The notes beneath the pieces are model-generated. The model was not told the origin of the DNA. It did no database searches and saw nothing but the letters and a program-made list of their open reading frames with translations. The position numbers and the translations under genes were made by a program. A DNA stretch of 22,438 bases, from assembly GCA_011046145.1 (NCBI GenBank), contig DSBA01000056.1, forward strand, positions 1-22,438. The letters are read 5' to 3'. The number at the start of each line of letters is the position of its first letter. The stretch's first letter is position 1. Below are positions 6,948-13,574 of this stretch, one piece after another. This DNA is from Candidatus Uhrbacteria bacterium. GTDB lineage: Bacteria > Patescibacteriota > Patescibacteriia > CAIXNZ01.

Positions 6948-8716
6948 AAGGATTTAATTATTTGACTAAGATTTTTTTTAGTATTGCAAGTAATGCCTAA
7001 AGACATGCTCCATTCTACTTTACAATTATTGATAACATATTGCGCAGCGTCACGTCCAAAAAGATAGCCCATTACGTAAGAGGCTTCCTTTAAAGAAGAA
7101 AATTGCAAGGGTACTAAAATTCCTTTTTTAAACCATTTAAGTCTGCAATTGCGAGGACTGGAAATCATAGCTGAACGTTTTTGACGCCATTCCTCAAAAT
7201 CAAACGCGGTTATTTTATCAGGTATGAATTTGAACCACATTTTATTTAAATCGTCATTAAATGTTTCATCCCAGCCAATAGTAAAGAATAATCCATCATC
7301 GTCTAGGAGATTATAGATAGTTTTTAACTCTTTGTGACATAAATTATCATTTGAAATTTTGCTAGGAAAACCAAAAGAGCTAATGATAAAATTGGATTTC
7401 TTTTTTATATGTAATTTCGCTTGTCTAATAGTAGTATTTACAACTTTTATTCTATCTGTAAATTTGCGCTCACGCTTTATTGCTTTTTTCAGAAAAGTGC
7501 ACATTTGTTCGCTGGCGTCTAATGCATAAAGAGTGCCAGAGAAAGAAACTTTATCAATAATTTGCCACAACATCCTGCCAGTGCCAGTTGCGATATCAAT
7601 AGGATTTCTTATTTTTAAATTTTTTATTTTATTTTGTACCAAGGAAAAACAGATATTTTCAGGATCTTCAGCTTCTGAGAAAGCGTAATAAATAGAAGGA
7701 TCATGATACCATTTATCGCTTTCATCAGAAATCATGCCGTTTTCATTTCGGAATGATTTTTTTTCAATTATTAATCTCGTGCGGTTGGAAGGATTTTTTA
7801 AATAATAAATTGCCTTGCTTAACTCTCCAATTACTGATTCCTCGGTTTCTTTATAAAGTACTTTATCTAAAATAATAAGTGATTTTTCATTGCCTATGCT
7901 AATTAATCCACGGGTGGCCATTTTTCGTATTAGCGGATCGCTGTCTAATAACGATTTTTCTAAAATGGGTCGAAGGGCTTCTGTGGCATTATTTTGTAAA
8001 GCAAAAAAAGTATAATATTTAAGTTCGTAATTTTTATGTGAGATTAGCGTAAGCAATTTTTTATAAATTTCTTTATCAATAAGTTTTAGTCTGCCTATTA
8101 GCCAGCAGCAGTTTATTATTGATAAATCATCTTTAGCGTTTAAAAATTTTTCTTTAATACGAGGGTAAATATGTTTTTGAATATTGTCAACATTGCTGAG
8201 AATTAATATGCTAATAATTGATTTTTTATCCTTGATATTATTAAGATAAAAGTCTAAATTTTTAAAGGAGCTTGTTTTTAGAGACATTTTAAGCAAATTA
8301 ACTGCTTCTTCGAGTCCTAAATTTTCAATTGAAAAAGCTGCTCGCCACCAGGCATCAGAGTTTGTGGCGTATTTTATAACATTATAAAGGAAATCGATTA
8401 TTGCTCTGTCAGTATTTTTAAATTCACCTAACGACCAAGTCAGGCCTATAGAATTATAAAGATTTGGATTTTTTAGAGTATTTAGTGTTTTTATAATTAC
8501 TTCTACATTTACGTGTTGTATAATACTGCCAACATTCCAATCAAAATTACGATTAAATTTTGGAAGTTCATTAATTAGATTTTTGACAATAGCATTTCGA
8601 TTAGGATTTGAATTGATTAATTCTCCCAATATTTTAAGGTCAGTCTCTGAAAAGATATGAGAGGACAATGTTTTGTATTCCCTCGATTTAATTTGCCGAA
8701 AGATTTGCTTCATCAT
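6944..8716 (-). CDS. HEAT-repeat protein fused to SAM methyltransferase domain
   Basis: 590 residues. Roughly residues 25-310 are paired amphipathic helices, with HEAT-like units clearest at 225-305 (for example DSDPLIRKMATRGLISIG). A linker (315-360) leads to a class I methyltransferase domain (360-580). Its motif I is IDIATGTGRM (373-382), strand 2 ends in ALDASEQM (398-405) and strand 4 is SNFIISSFGFPS. HEAT solenoids normally hold a protein or nucleic-acid partner, so a tethered substrate is likely. The start is the first of two adjacent ATG codons; no Shine-Dalgarno is seen. A weak TATACA -10 lies at 8753-8748 on the minus strand. It is the first gene of a two-gene unit with the CYTH gene inside the tRNA-Val island. 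The fused domain order is not one I can name. Confidence 0.75.
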   Translation of the reverse strand: MMKQIFRQIKSREYKTLSSHIFSETDLKILGELINSNPNRNAIVKNLINELPKFNRNFDWNVGSIIQHVNVEVIIKTLNTLKNPNLYNSIGLTWSLGEFKNTDRAIIDFLYNVIKYATNSDAWWRAAFSIENLGLEEAVNLLKMSLKTSSFKNLDFYLNNIKDKKSIISILILSNVDNIQKHIYPRIKEKFLNAKDDLSIINCCWLIGRLKLIDKEIYKKLLTLISHKNYELKYYTFFALQNNATEALRPILEKSLLDSDPLIRKMATRGLISIGNEKSLIILDKVLYKETEESVIGELSKAIYYLKNPSNRTRLIIEKKSFRNENGMISDESDKWYHDPSIYYAFSEAEDPENICFSLVQNKIKNLKIRNPIDIATGTGRMLWQIIDKVSFSGTLYALDASEQMCTFLKKAIKRERKFTDRIKVVNTTIRQAKLHIKKKSNFIISSFGFPSKISNDNLCHKELKTIYNLLDDDGLFFTIGWDETFNDDLNKMWFKFIPDKITAFDFEEWRQKRSAMISSPRNCRLKWFKKGILVPLQFSSLKEASYVMGYLFGRDAAQYVINNCKVEWSMSLGITCNTKKNLSQIIKSL

Positions 8717-8942
8717 AGAGATATCGCTTTAGGGTGTTTTATTTGAGTGTATATTTCGGGAGGTTGTATTTTTTAAAAAAGATACCCAGGCTCTAGGGGA
8801 GTTCCTGCCTGCGCATTTCGTGCTTTGGCGTGGCAAGCGAACCCTGAGGCAACAATTCTTTAAGGGGTCTAGTAGACGACATTCGAACCTTTTTTGCTGA
8901 TCCTTCGAGACATTTCCACATGCCTGTATTGAAAAAGTAACA
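8717..8942. other. Gene-free gap upstream of the HEAT/methyltransferase gene
   Basis: This stretch has a mixed, locally GC-richer composition. It contains a GGTTCGAAT-like segment on the minus strand (around 8880-8888) that recalls a tRNA T-loop, but no cloverleaf can be closed around it. An open minus-strand frame (8729-9028) has no domain features and overlaps a better gene. I see no convincing gene here. Confidence 0.4.
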
Positions 8943-9242
8943 TTATTCACTAAACTTATAACAAGGGTAATATTCACCGCCAGAAGATTTAGACACTTGG
9001 CTCTGTTCCCAACCATGCCAAGTTCCACCTAGCTTTTTACATTGATCTTGATTATTAGTTTTGTAAACTGTAGCTTCTTGACATTTTACATCTTCCTCAA
9101 CTAAACATACTTCTGTTTGTATAATTTGAGGAAATACATTGTAGTAAAAATTGATTAACCCTTGATAATTAGAAATAATTACGAGAACAATGACCAATAT
9201 AATTGAGATGATAAGTAAAATGATTTTATTTTTTTTGTTCAT
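8943..9242 (-). CDS. Small exported or membrane-anchored cysteine-containing protein
   Basis: 99 residues. A basic N-terminus (MNKKNK) and one long hydrophobic segment (about 7-25) form a signal anchor. The remaining ~70 residues would be outside and carry four cysteines, including a CKKLGGTW motif near 68-75 and a C-terminal YYPCYK. The cysteines may form disulfides. The CxxLGGTW pattern occurs in secreted proteins of this bacterial group as far as I recall, without known function. There is no Shine-Dalgarno, and the ATG lies about 55 nt from the tRNA-Val 3' end, so it may be read through from the tRNA transcript. Real coding is likely but not certain. Confidence 0.55.
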   Translation of the reverse strand: MNKKNKIILLIISIILVIVLVIISNYQGLINFYYNVFPQIIQTEVCLVEEDVKCQEATVYKTNNQDQCKKLGGTWHGWEQSQVSKSSGGEYYPCYKFSE

Positions 9243-9252
9243 ATAATTTTAT

Positions 9253-9302
9253 TTTAGGGGGTGAAGTGTTACTTAAAGAGTACGTCTTGTGGATAGGTGG
9301 GC
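9253..9302 (+). repeat. Direct repeat copy B, tRNA-Val trailer
   Basis: Partner of 6156-6205 (40/50 identical, no gaps). It overlaps the last five bases of tRNA-Val. On the plus strand it holds a GTG-started micro-ORF at 9266 (MLLKEYVLWIGGR, stop at 9305-9307 inside the tRNA), with a G-rich tract upstream. The matching start of the copy A frame is noted in the findings. Confidence 0.6.
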
Positions 9303-9371
9303 GCTAAGGGAGTCGAACCCCTGACCTACTCGGTGTAAACGAGTCGCTCTAACCAGCTGAGCTAAGCGCCC
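9298..9371 (-). tRNA. trnV: tRNA-Val (anticodon TAC)
   Basis: 74 nt, full cloverleaf. The acceptor arms are GGGCGCT/AGCGCCC, the D-arm is GCTC/GAGC, and the anticodon stem ACTCG/CGAGT holds the loop TTTACAC (anticodon TAC). The T-arm is AGGGG/CCCTT around TTCGACT. The discriminator is A; CCA is not encoded (the next bases are CCT) and must be added enzymatically. It lies on the same strand as tRNA-Leu, 112 nt downstream of it. Its 3' end is repeated at 6318-6338. Confidence 0.96.
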
Positions 9372-9483
9372 TAGTATAATTTTTAATTTTTTAATTCACA
9401 ATTATCAATTTTTAATTTAAATTTAGGTTTTGTGCTTCGCGAAGCTGGTTGCCTCATTAAAACGCATATTTTTCTGCTGCGGG

Positions 9484-9567
9484 TGCGCGGGAGGAGATTC
9501 GAACTCCTACAGCCTTGCGGCCGCTACCACCTCAAAGTAGTGCGTCTACCAATTCCGCCACCCGCGC
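9484..9567 (-). tRNA. trnL: tRNA-Leu (anticodon GAG)
   Basis: 84 nt with a long variable arm, a class II tRNA. The acceptor arms are GCGCGGG/CCCGCGC, the anticodon stem is CTACT/GGTAG with loop TTGAGGT (anticodon GAG), the variable arm is CGGCCGCAAGGCTGT and the T-arm is AGGAG/CTCCT. The discriminator is A and CCA is not encoded. The 112-nt spacer to tRNA-Val contains a 12-nt perfect palindrome GCTTCGCGAAGC (9434-9445). Confidence 0.96.
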
Positions 9568-9588
9568 AGAAATGTTTAAATTAAATAA

Positions 9589-9634
9589 AAAATCAAAAAA
9601 TGTTATTTATAATATTACGACATTTTTTGATTTT
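9589..9634 (-). terminator. Terminator after the ferredoxin gene
   Basis: A 15-bp perfect stem (AAAATCAAAAAATGT with its complement) and a 16-nt loop, followed on the minus strand by a T-rich run. It lies 10 nt past the ferredoxin stop and separates it from tRNA-Leu. Confidence 0.7.
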
Positions 9635-9643
9635 AGTCAATGG

Positions 9644-9832
9644 TTATTCTTCAATGCTGATGCACTGGACAGGGCAGGCGCTGATGGCTTGGTCTATTTT
9701 TTCCTTAAACTGACTGTAATCATCCATGGCAATAACTTCACTTTTGCCGTCATTTAATTTAAAAACTTCAGGACAAATGCCTTCGCAGGCGCCGCAGCCA
9801 ATGCAAGCTTCTTGATTGATGATAGGTTTCAT
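9644..9832 (-). CDS. Single-cluster [4Fe-4S] ferredoxin
   Basis: 62 residues, the length of one-cluster bacterial ferredoxins. Cluster ligands are C10, C13 and C16 in CIGCGACEGICP and the remote C53 in SACP. C20 and C57 are left over; in related ferredoxins such a pair can form a disulfide or, in two-cluster proteins, hold a second cluster, but here the spacing suggests one cluster. It would be a soluble low-potential electron carrier. No partner oxidoreductase is adjacent. It ends at the strong hairpin 9589-9634. Confidence 0.92.
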   Translation of the reverse strand: MKPIINQEACIGCGACEGICPEVFKLNDGKSEVIAMDDYSQFKEKIDQAISACPVQCISIEE

Positions 9833-9933
9833 GGTTTTTTATTTTTAATGCTAAATTATAAATTTTAAATCAATTTTAAATATTTTAATTTTAAAATTAA
9901 GCCTTTGTTTAAATATATCAAGATTCGGCTATT

Positions 9934-9962
9934 TAGACAAGGTTTTAAAATTTTGATATTAT
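9934..9962 (+). promoter_or_regulatory. Promoter upstream of the small membrane gene
   Basis: TAGACA (9934-9939) and TATTAT (9957-9962) are 17 nt apart, with TG at 9954-9955 giving an extended -10. The predicted start near 9968 leaves a leader of about 105 nt before the gene at 10074. The rest of 9833-10073 is AT-rich with no gene. Confidence 0.45.
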
Positions 9963-10073
9963 ATAAATAGGTGTTTTTGATTATAGAGTTTTGATTTTGG
10001 ATCTAGTTGTTTTATGGAAGATTTTATTTTCAAAAGATAAATTTAATTTAAAATATTTAAAATTTAAACCCCT

Positions 10074-10322
10074 ATGCTTTTACAGAGAATTTTTGGAATT
10101 ATTTTATTCATAATAGGTCCGATTTTGGTGATTAAATCAGAATGGTTTTTGGAAAATTTTGGCAAAATAGCCTGGGCAGAAGAAAAATTGGGAACAGAAG
10201 GAGGTACAAGGCTCCTTTATAAGATTATCGGGTTGCTTTTTATCTTTTTTGGCTTGGTTTTGATTTTTGGTTTTTTTGGCGGCATTGTGATGTGGGTTTT
10301 TTCGCCTTTATTGCCTAAATAA
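10074..10322 (+). CDS. Small two-helix membrane protein, function unknown
   Basis: 82 residues with hydrophobic helices at about 5-23 and 48-75. They are joined by a polar loop (SEWFLENFGKIAWAEEKLG) rich in aromatic and acidic residues. No Shine-Dalgarno is seen. The loop pattern with a second long helix looks like a small conserved membrane protein of this lineage, but I cannot name a family. It lies between the divergent ferredoxin gene and the downstream methyltransferase gene, on the same strand as the latter. Confidence 0.6.
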   Translation: MLLQRIFGIILFIIGPILVIKSEWFLENFGKIAWAEEKLGTEGGTRLLYKIIGLLFIFFGLVLIFGFFGGIVMWVFSPLLPK

Positions 10323-10444
10323 TATTTAAAACATATAAAAGCTGATTTTTAATTATTCTGAAAAAAATTTAATTTTTTTTTTGGGAAGATAAAATTTAAA
10401 TACTGAAATTTTTTATCATTTAATAATTAATAATTTTAAAAAAT

Positions 10445-10996
10445 ATGCCAGTCAGCGGAGGAACACAATTTTTAAAACCCCAAGAGGTTTTGGCCAGCCT
10501 CAATGTTATTGAAGGAATGAAAGTGGCTGATTTGGGTTGCGGCAACCTTGGTTATTTTATTATTCCTTTGGCTAAATTAGTCGGCAAAGAAGGCGTGGCT
10601 TATGCTCTTGATATTCAAAAATCGGTTTTAGACGGAGTCAAGAGCCGGGCTAAACTGGAAGGCATTACCAATTTGGAGACTGTTTGGGCCAATTTGGAAA
10701 AAGCTGGCTCAATTCAAATCCCGGCAGGAAGCCTGGATATTGCCCTGCTGATTAATGTTTTATTTCAAAACAAAGACCGCAAAGCAATAATAAAAGAAGC
10801 AGCCAGGCTTTTGAAAAAAGGCGGCAAGTTGCTGATTATTGACTGGAAAAAAACAGGTATCCCTTTCGGTCCGGCGGTCCAGTTAAGGGTTGATTCTTCT
10901 GAAATCAAAAAAATGTCGGCAGAATTTGGCTTGAACTTGATCGAAGAAAAGGAATTTGGCGACTATTTTTGGGGGCTGGTATTGCAAAAGAATTAG
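10445..10996 (+). CDS. UbiE-like class I SAM methyltransferase
   Basis: 183 residues, a minimal methyltransferase domain. Motif I is VADLGCGNLGYF (27-38), the strand-2 acid is ALDIQ, motif post-I/IV is LDIALLINVLFQ, and LKKGGKLLIIDW follows as in Methyltransf_11/25 proteins. N-terminal GGTQFLKPQEVL resembles the entry helix of small arsenite- or menaquinone-type methyltransferases, but no cysteine set for arsenic is present. The substrate is unknown. It is AT-flanked on both sides and probably monocistronic. Confidence 0.85.
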   Translation: MPVSGGTQFLKPQEVLASLNVIEGMKVADLGCGNLGYFIIPLAKLVGKEGVAYALDIQKSVLDGVKSRAKLEGITNLETVWANLEKAGSIQIPAGSLDIALLINVLFQNKDRKAIIKEAARLLKKGGKLLIIDWKKTGIPFGPAVQLRVDSSEIKKMSAEFGLNLIEEKEFGDYFWGLVLQKN

Positions 10997-11095
10997 GTTA
11001 TATTAGGTTTTATGACGTTTTATGATGTTGTATGATGTTAGATGAGGTTGCTTTGAATTTCAAGAGCAACCTAATACAACCTAATACAATTTATC
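10997..11095 (+). repeat. Degenerate word repeats folding into a hairpin
   Basis: Units close to TTTTATGATG repeat four or five times (11009-11046). The central stem is AGGTTGCT/AGCAACCT (11045-11072), whose loop can pair further (TTGA/TCAA). Downstream AACCTAATACAACCTAATAC can pair with the upstream AGGTTATATTAGGTT segment. No T-tract follows, so this is not an obvious terminator. Confidence 0.6.
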
Positions 11096-11127
11096 TAATA
11101 ACTAATTATTAAATATTTTTAGCAACT

Positions 11128-11565
11128 ATGGCATTTTTAGGCATTGATTGGGGGAAAATTCTTTCCGTGCCGTTTTGGCTGGATGTCCGGCCAGGCGAAC
11201 TATCGCCGCTTTTTGAAAAATATTTTTTAGCGGTATTGTTTTTTAGTTATTTTTTTTATTTTTTAAGCTGTTTTTTGAAAAAACGCTTTGTTTCCAGGCG
11301 GAATTTCATTAAAGCTAATTTTTGGCGCAAATTCAGCACTTTTTGCCTGACCATGGCAGTATCATTTACTTTTATTTTCTTTTTTCGCTATGAGGCTATT
11401 CCTTTTTTAGGCGGCAGGTTTTGGATTTTGATTTGGCTGATAGCTGGAATTATTTGGCTGGGGTTTTTATTGAAATATTATTTTATCAATTTGCCCCAAG
11501 AACTGAAAAAACTTGAAGAAAAGAAAAAATTCAGCCAATATTTAAGCAATGCCAGAAAAAAATAA
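11128..11565 (+). CDS. Membrane protein of unknown function overlapping yraN
   Basis: 145 residues. An amphipathic N-terminus precedes three hydrophobic segments (about 32-50, 70-88 and 97-118) and a charged cytoplasmic tail (KKLEEKKKFSQYLSNARKK). The gene's last 17 nt overlap the start of yraN, so the two are probably co-transcribed and translated together. I do not recognise a family. The conserved pairing with yraN hints at a lineage-specific unit but does not give a function. Confidence 0.7.
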   Translation: MAFLGIDWGKILSVPFWLDVRPGELSPLFEKYFLAVLFFSYFFYFLSCFLKKRFVSRRNFIKANFWRKFSTFCLTMAVSFTFIFFFRYEAIPFLGGRFWILIWLIAGIIWLGFLLKYYFINLPQELKKLEEKKKFSQYLSNARKK

Positions 11566-11926
11566 AAATAAAGGCCGGCTTAAGGAAATAGGCGATTTTG
11601 GCCAGCAAATCGCCAAAAGATATTTACTGAATAAAAATTATAAAATTTTAGGCGAGAATTATTATTGCCGGGAGGGGGAAATAGATTTGATAGCCCAAAA
11701 AGGCAGCCAAATAGTTTTTTTAGAGGTAAAAACAAGGCTTTCCAGGAATTTTGGCTTGCCTGAAGAGGCTGTTGGCAAAGAAAAAAAAGAAAAAATGGAA
11801 AAGGCAGCTCTGGCTTATTTGGAAAAAGAAAAAGTTAAAAATGAAAATTACAGGTTTGATTTAATGGCCGTGGAAATAGATAAGCAAGATCAAAAAGCCC
11901 GCATTAGGCATCATAAGGCTATTTGA
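11549..11926 (+). CDS. yraN: YraN/UPF0102 nuclease-fold protein
   Basis: 125 residues, family length. The PD-(D/E)XK-like core shows G15xxGQQIAKRYLLNKNYKIL, then REGEIDLIAQKG and FLEVKTR: the E-x-D and E-V-K residues are the expected metal-binding set of the Holliday-junction-resolvase-like fold. Family function is not settled; a role in DNA processing is usually proposed. It starts inside the preceding membrane gene. It ends 285 nt before nusA, the gap holding a promoter and hairpins. Confidence 0.9.
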   Translation: MPEKNKNKGRLKEIGDFGQQIAKRYLLNKNYKILGENYYCREGEIDLIAQKGSQIVFLEVKTRLSRNFGLPEEAVGKEKKEKMEKAALAYLEKEKVKNENYRFDLMAVEIDKQDQKARIRHHKAI

Positions 11927-12036
11927 AATAGATTTTGAATAGCAAGAAATTAATTTTGGCTGCTGGCCAAGGCTAGATGATTTTTAATATAAAAAATTCA
12001 AGGCGTTTGTTTCTTTATATTTTGGGGTTAGAAAAG

Positions 12037-12065
12037 TTGACAAATAAAGATCCTCATTATATACT
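12037..12065 (+). promoter_or_regulatory. Consensus promoter upstream of nusA
   Basis: TTGACA (12037-12042), 17 nt, TATACT (12060-12065): the best -35/-10 pair in this part of the window. The start point would be near 12072, about 140 nt ahead of nusA. The first transcribed bases form the hairpin described next. Confidence 0.65.
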
Positions 12066-12071
12066 TAAATC

Positions 12072-12105
12072 AAGCTAGTTTATTTTTAAACTAGTTTTAT
12101 TTTTT
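12072..12105 (+). terminator. Terminator-like hairpin at the predicted nusA transcript 5' end
   Basis: CTAGTTTA/TAAACTAG (12075-12094) with a TTTT loop, extended by A-T and G-T pairs outward, then TTTTATTTTTT. The shape is that of a Rho-independent terminator. It could end read-through from yraN. It also begins where the 12037-12065 promoter should start transcription. Confidence 0.6.
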
Positions 12106-12126
12106 AAAAAATTGAGATTGGAGACT

Positions 12127-12183
12127 AGAGATTGGCGATTGGGTAATTGAAAATTGTTATAAAAAAACCCATCCCTAATCTCT
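12127..12183 (+). repeat. Imperfect long hairpin of GATT words before nusA
   Basis: 12127-12144 pairs imperfectly with 12167-12183, and flanking GATTGGAGACT and repeated TAATCAC words can extend the stem. The second arm runs to about 12203 and ends nine bases before the nusA ATG, where a Shine-Dalgarno would be expected and is absent. Confidence 0.55.
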
Positions 12184-12211
12184 AATCACTAATCACTAAT
12201 CACATAATTTT

Positions 12212-13564
12212 ATGGATTTACAAACAATCCAGCAGGCAATCAAACAGATTGCGGCTGAAAAAAACATAGCTGAAGAATCAATTATGGAAACAATTAATTC
12301 AGCGCTGGCAGCGGCTTACCGCAAGGATTTTGGCCATAAAAACCAGAATATTTTTTTTGAATTTGACGCTCAAACAGGCAAAATGAAAGTTTATGACAAA
12401 AAAATTGTGGTTGATTTCCCCCCGGATATTATTAAAGAAATTGATGAAAACGGCAGGGATAAAAAATTTGTCAAAGAAATAGAAGGCGCGGAAGAAGAGG
12501 CGGCCATAAAGTTTAATCCTAAAACAGAAATTTTGCTTGAGGACGCAAAAAAAATCAAAAAAAATACTAAGATCGGAGATGAAATAATAATTCCTTTGGA
12601 ATTGCCGGCTGATTTTGGCAGGATGGCGGCTCAAACAGCCAAGCAGGTTATTATTCAGAAAATCAGGGAGGCTGAAAGAGAAAATATATTTAATGAATTT
12701 AAGGAGAAAGAAGGCCAGTTGGTTACCGGCGTTATCCAAAGGCGGGAAATGAGGGGTGTTTTAGTTGACTTGTCCAAAGCAACGGCGGTCATGCCTTATG
12801 AGGAACAGATTAAAAATGAAAGATACAATTCAGGCGATCGTATGAAATTTTATTTGGTTTCAGTTGCTAATACAATCAAAGGCCCTGAAATTATTGTTTC
12901 CCGCACTAATCCGGAAATGATCAGGAAATTATTTGAAACAGAAATTCCAGAAATCAATTCCAAGGCGATTGAGATAGCAGCTATTGCCCGCGAAGCAGGT
13001 TCGCGTTCAAAAGTGGCTGTCAAAAGCAACCAGGAAAACATTGATCCTATTGGTTCTTGCGTTGGCCAAAGAGGCGCCAGAATTCAGACCATTATAAATG
13101 AATTAGGCGGTGAAAAAATAGATATTATTGAATGGAACGAAGACCCCTCACATTTTATCAGCAATGCTTTGTCCCCGGCCAAAGTCGCTTCTATAGAAAT
13201 AAATGAAAAAACAAAAACAGCCAGTGTAACTGTCAACGAGGATCAGCTTTCTTTAGCCATTGGCAAAGAAGGCCAGAATGTGCGTTTGGCCGCCAAATTA
13301 ACAGGCTGGAAAATTAATATTCTGAAAGAAACAAGCGAAGGCAAAAAAGAAAAAGTAGAGCTTGAAGAAAAACAAATAGAAGCAGGAAATGGAAAGGCAG
13401 AGGTTGCGGAAAAAGAAGGGGAAATTGAGGTTCGGGAAGATGAAGAAGAGAAAAAAACTAAAAAAGCCCAAAAAGAGCCAGCAGCTGCCAAGGCCTCAGA
13501 AAAGGCAGAAAAGCCAACCAAGAAAAAAGAAAAAAAGAAAAATAATAAAAAAACTAAAAAATAA
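12212..13564 (+). CDS. nusA: Transcription termination/antitermination factor NusA
   Basis: 450 residues. Domains in order: N-terminal RNA-polymerase-binding domain (1-165), S1 (about 168-232), KH1 with GSCVGQRGARI (281-291), KH2 with AIGKEGQNVRLA (349-360), then a Lys/Glu/Ala-rich tail (about 375-450). The two KH glycine loops for RNA binding are intact. NusA binds the elongation complex, promotes pausing and termination and takes part in antitermination. The acidic-repeat C-terminal domains of proteobacterial NusA are absent and replaced by the low-complexity tail. The N-terminal domain carries an apparent insertion of some 30 residues around 70-100. The leader has a consensus promoter and two hairpins. 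yidC follows 10 nt later, so the two are co-transcribed. Confidence 0.96.
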   Translation: MDLQTIQQAIKQIAAEKNIAEESIMETINSALAAAYRKDFGHKNQNIFFEFDAQTGKMKVYDKKIVVDFPPDIIKEIDENGRDKKFVKEIEGAEEEAAIKFNPKTEILLEDAKKIKKNTKIGDEIIIPLELPADFGRMAAQTAKQVIIQKIREAERENIFNEFKEKEGQLVTGVIQRREMRGVLVDLSKATAVMPYEEQIKNERYNSGDRMKFYLVSVANTIKGPEIIVSRTNPEMIRKLFETEIPEINSKAIEIAAIAREAGSRSKVAVKSNQENIDPIGSCVGQRGARIQTIINELGGEKIDIIEWNEDPSHFISNALSPAKVASIEINEKTKTASVTVNEDQLSLAIGKEGQNVRLAAKLTGWKINILKETSEGKKEKVELEEKQIEAGNGKAEVAEKEGEIEVREDEEEKKTKKAQKEPAAAKASEKAEKPTKKKEKKKNNKKTKK

Positions 13565-13574
13565 CTTTTAGCTC

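Noticed and set aside
8729..9028. Minus-strand frame of 99 codons
   Set aside because: It overlaps the signal-anchor protein gene in another frame and shows no compositional or domain support.
13389..13571. Lys/Arg-rich frame inside the end of nusA
   Set aside because: It is an alternate frame of the low-complexity NusA tail with no ribosome binding site.
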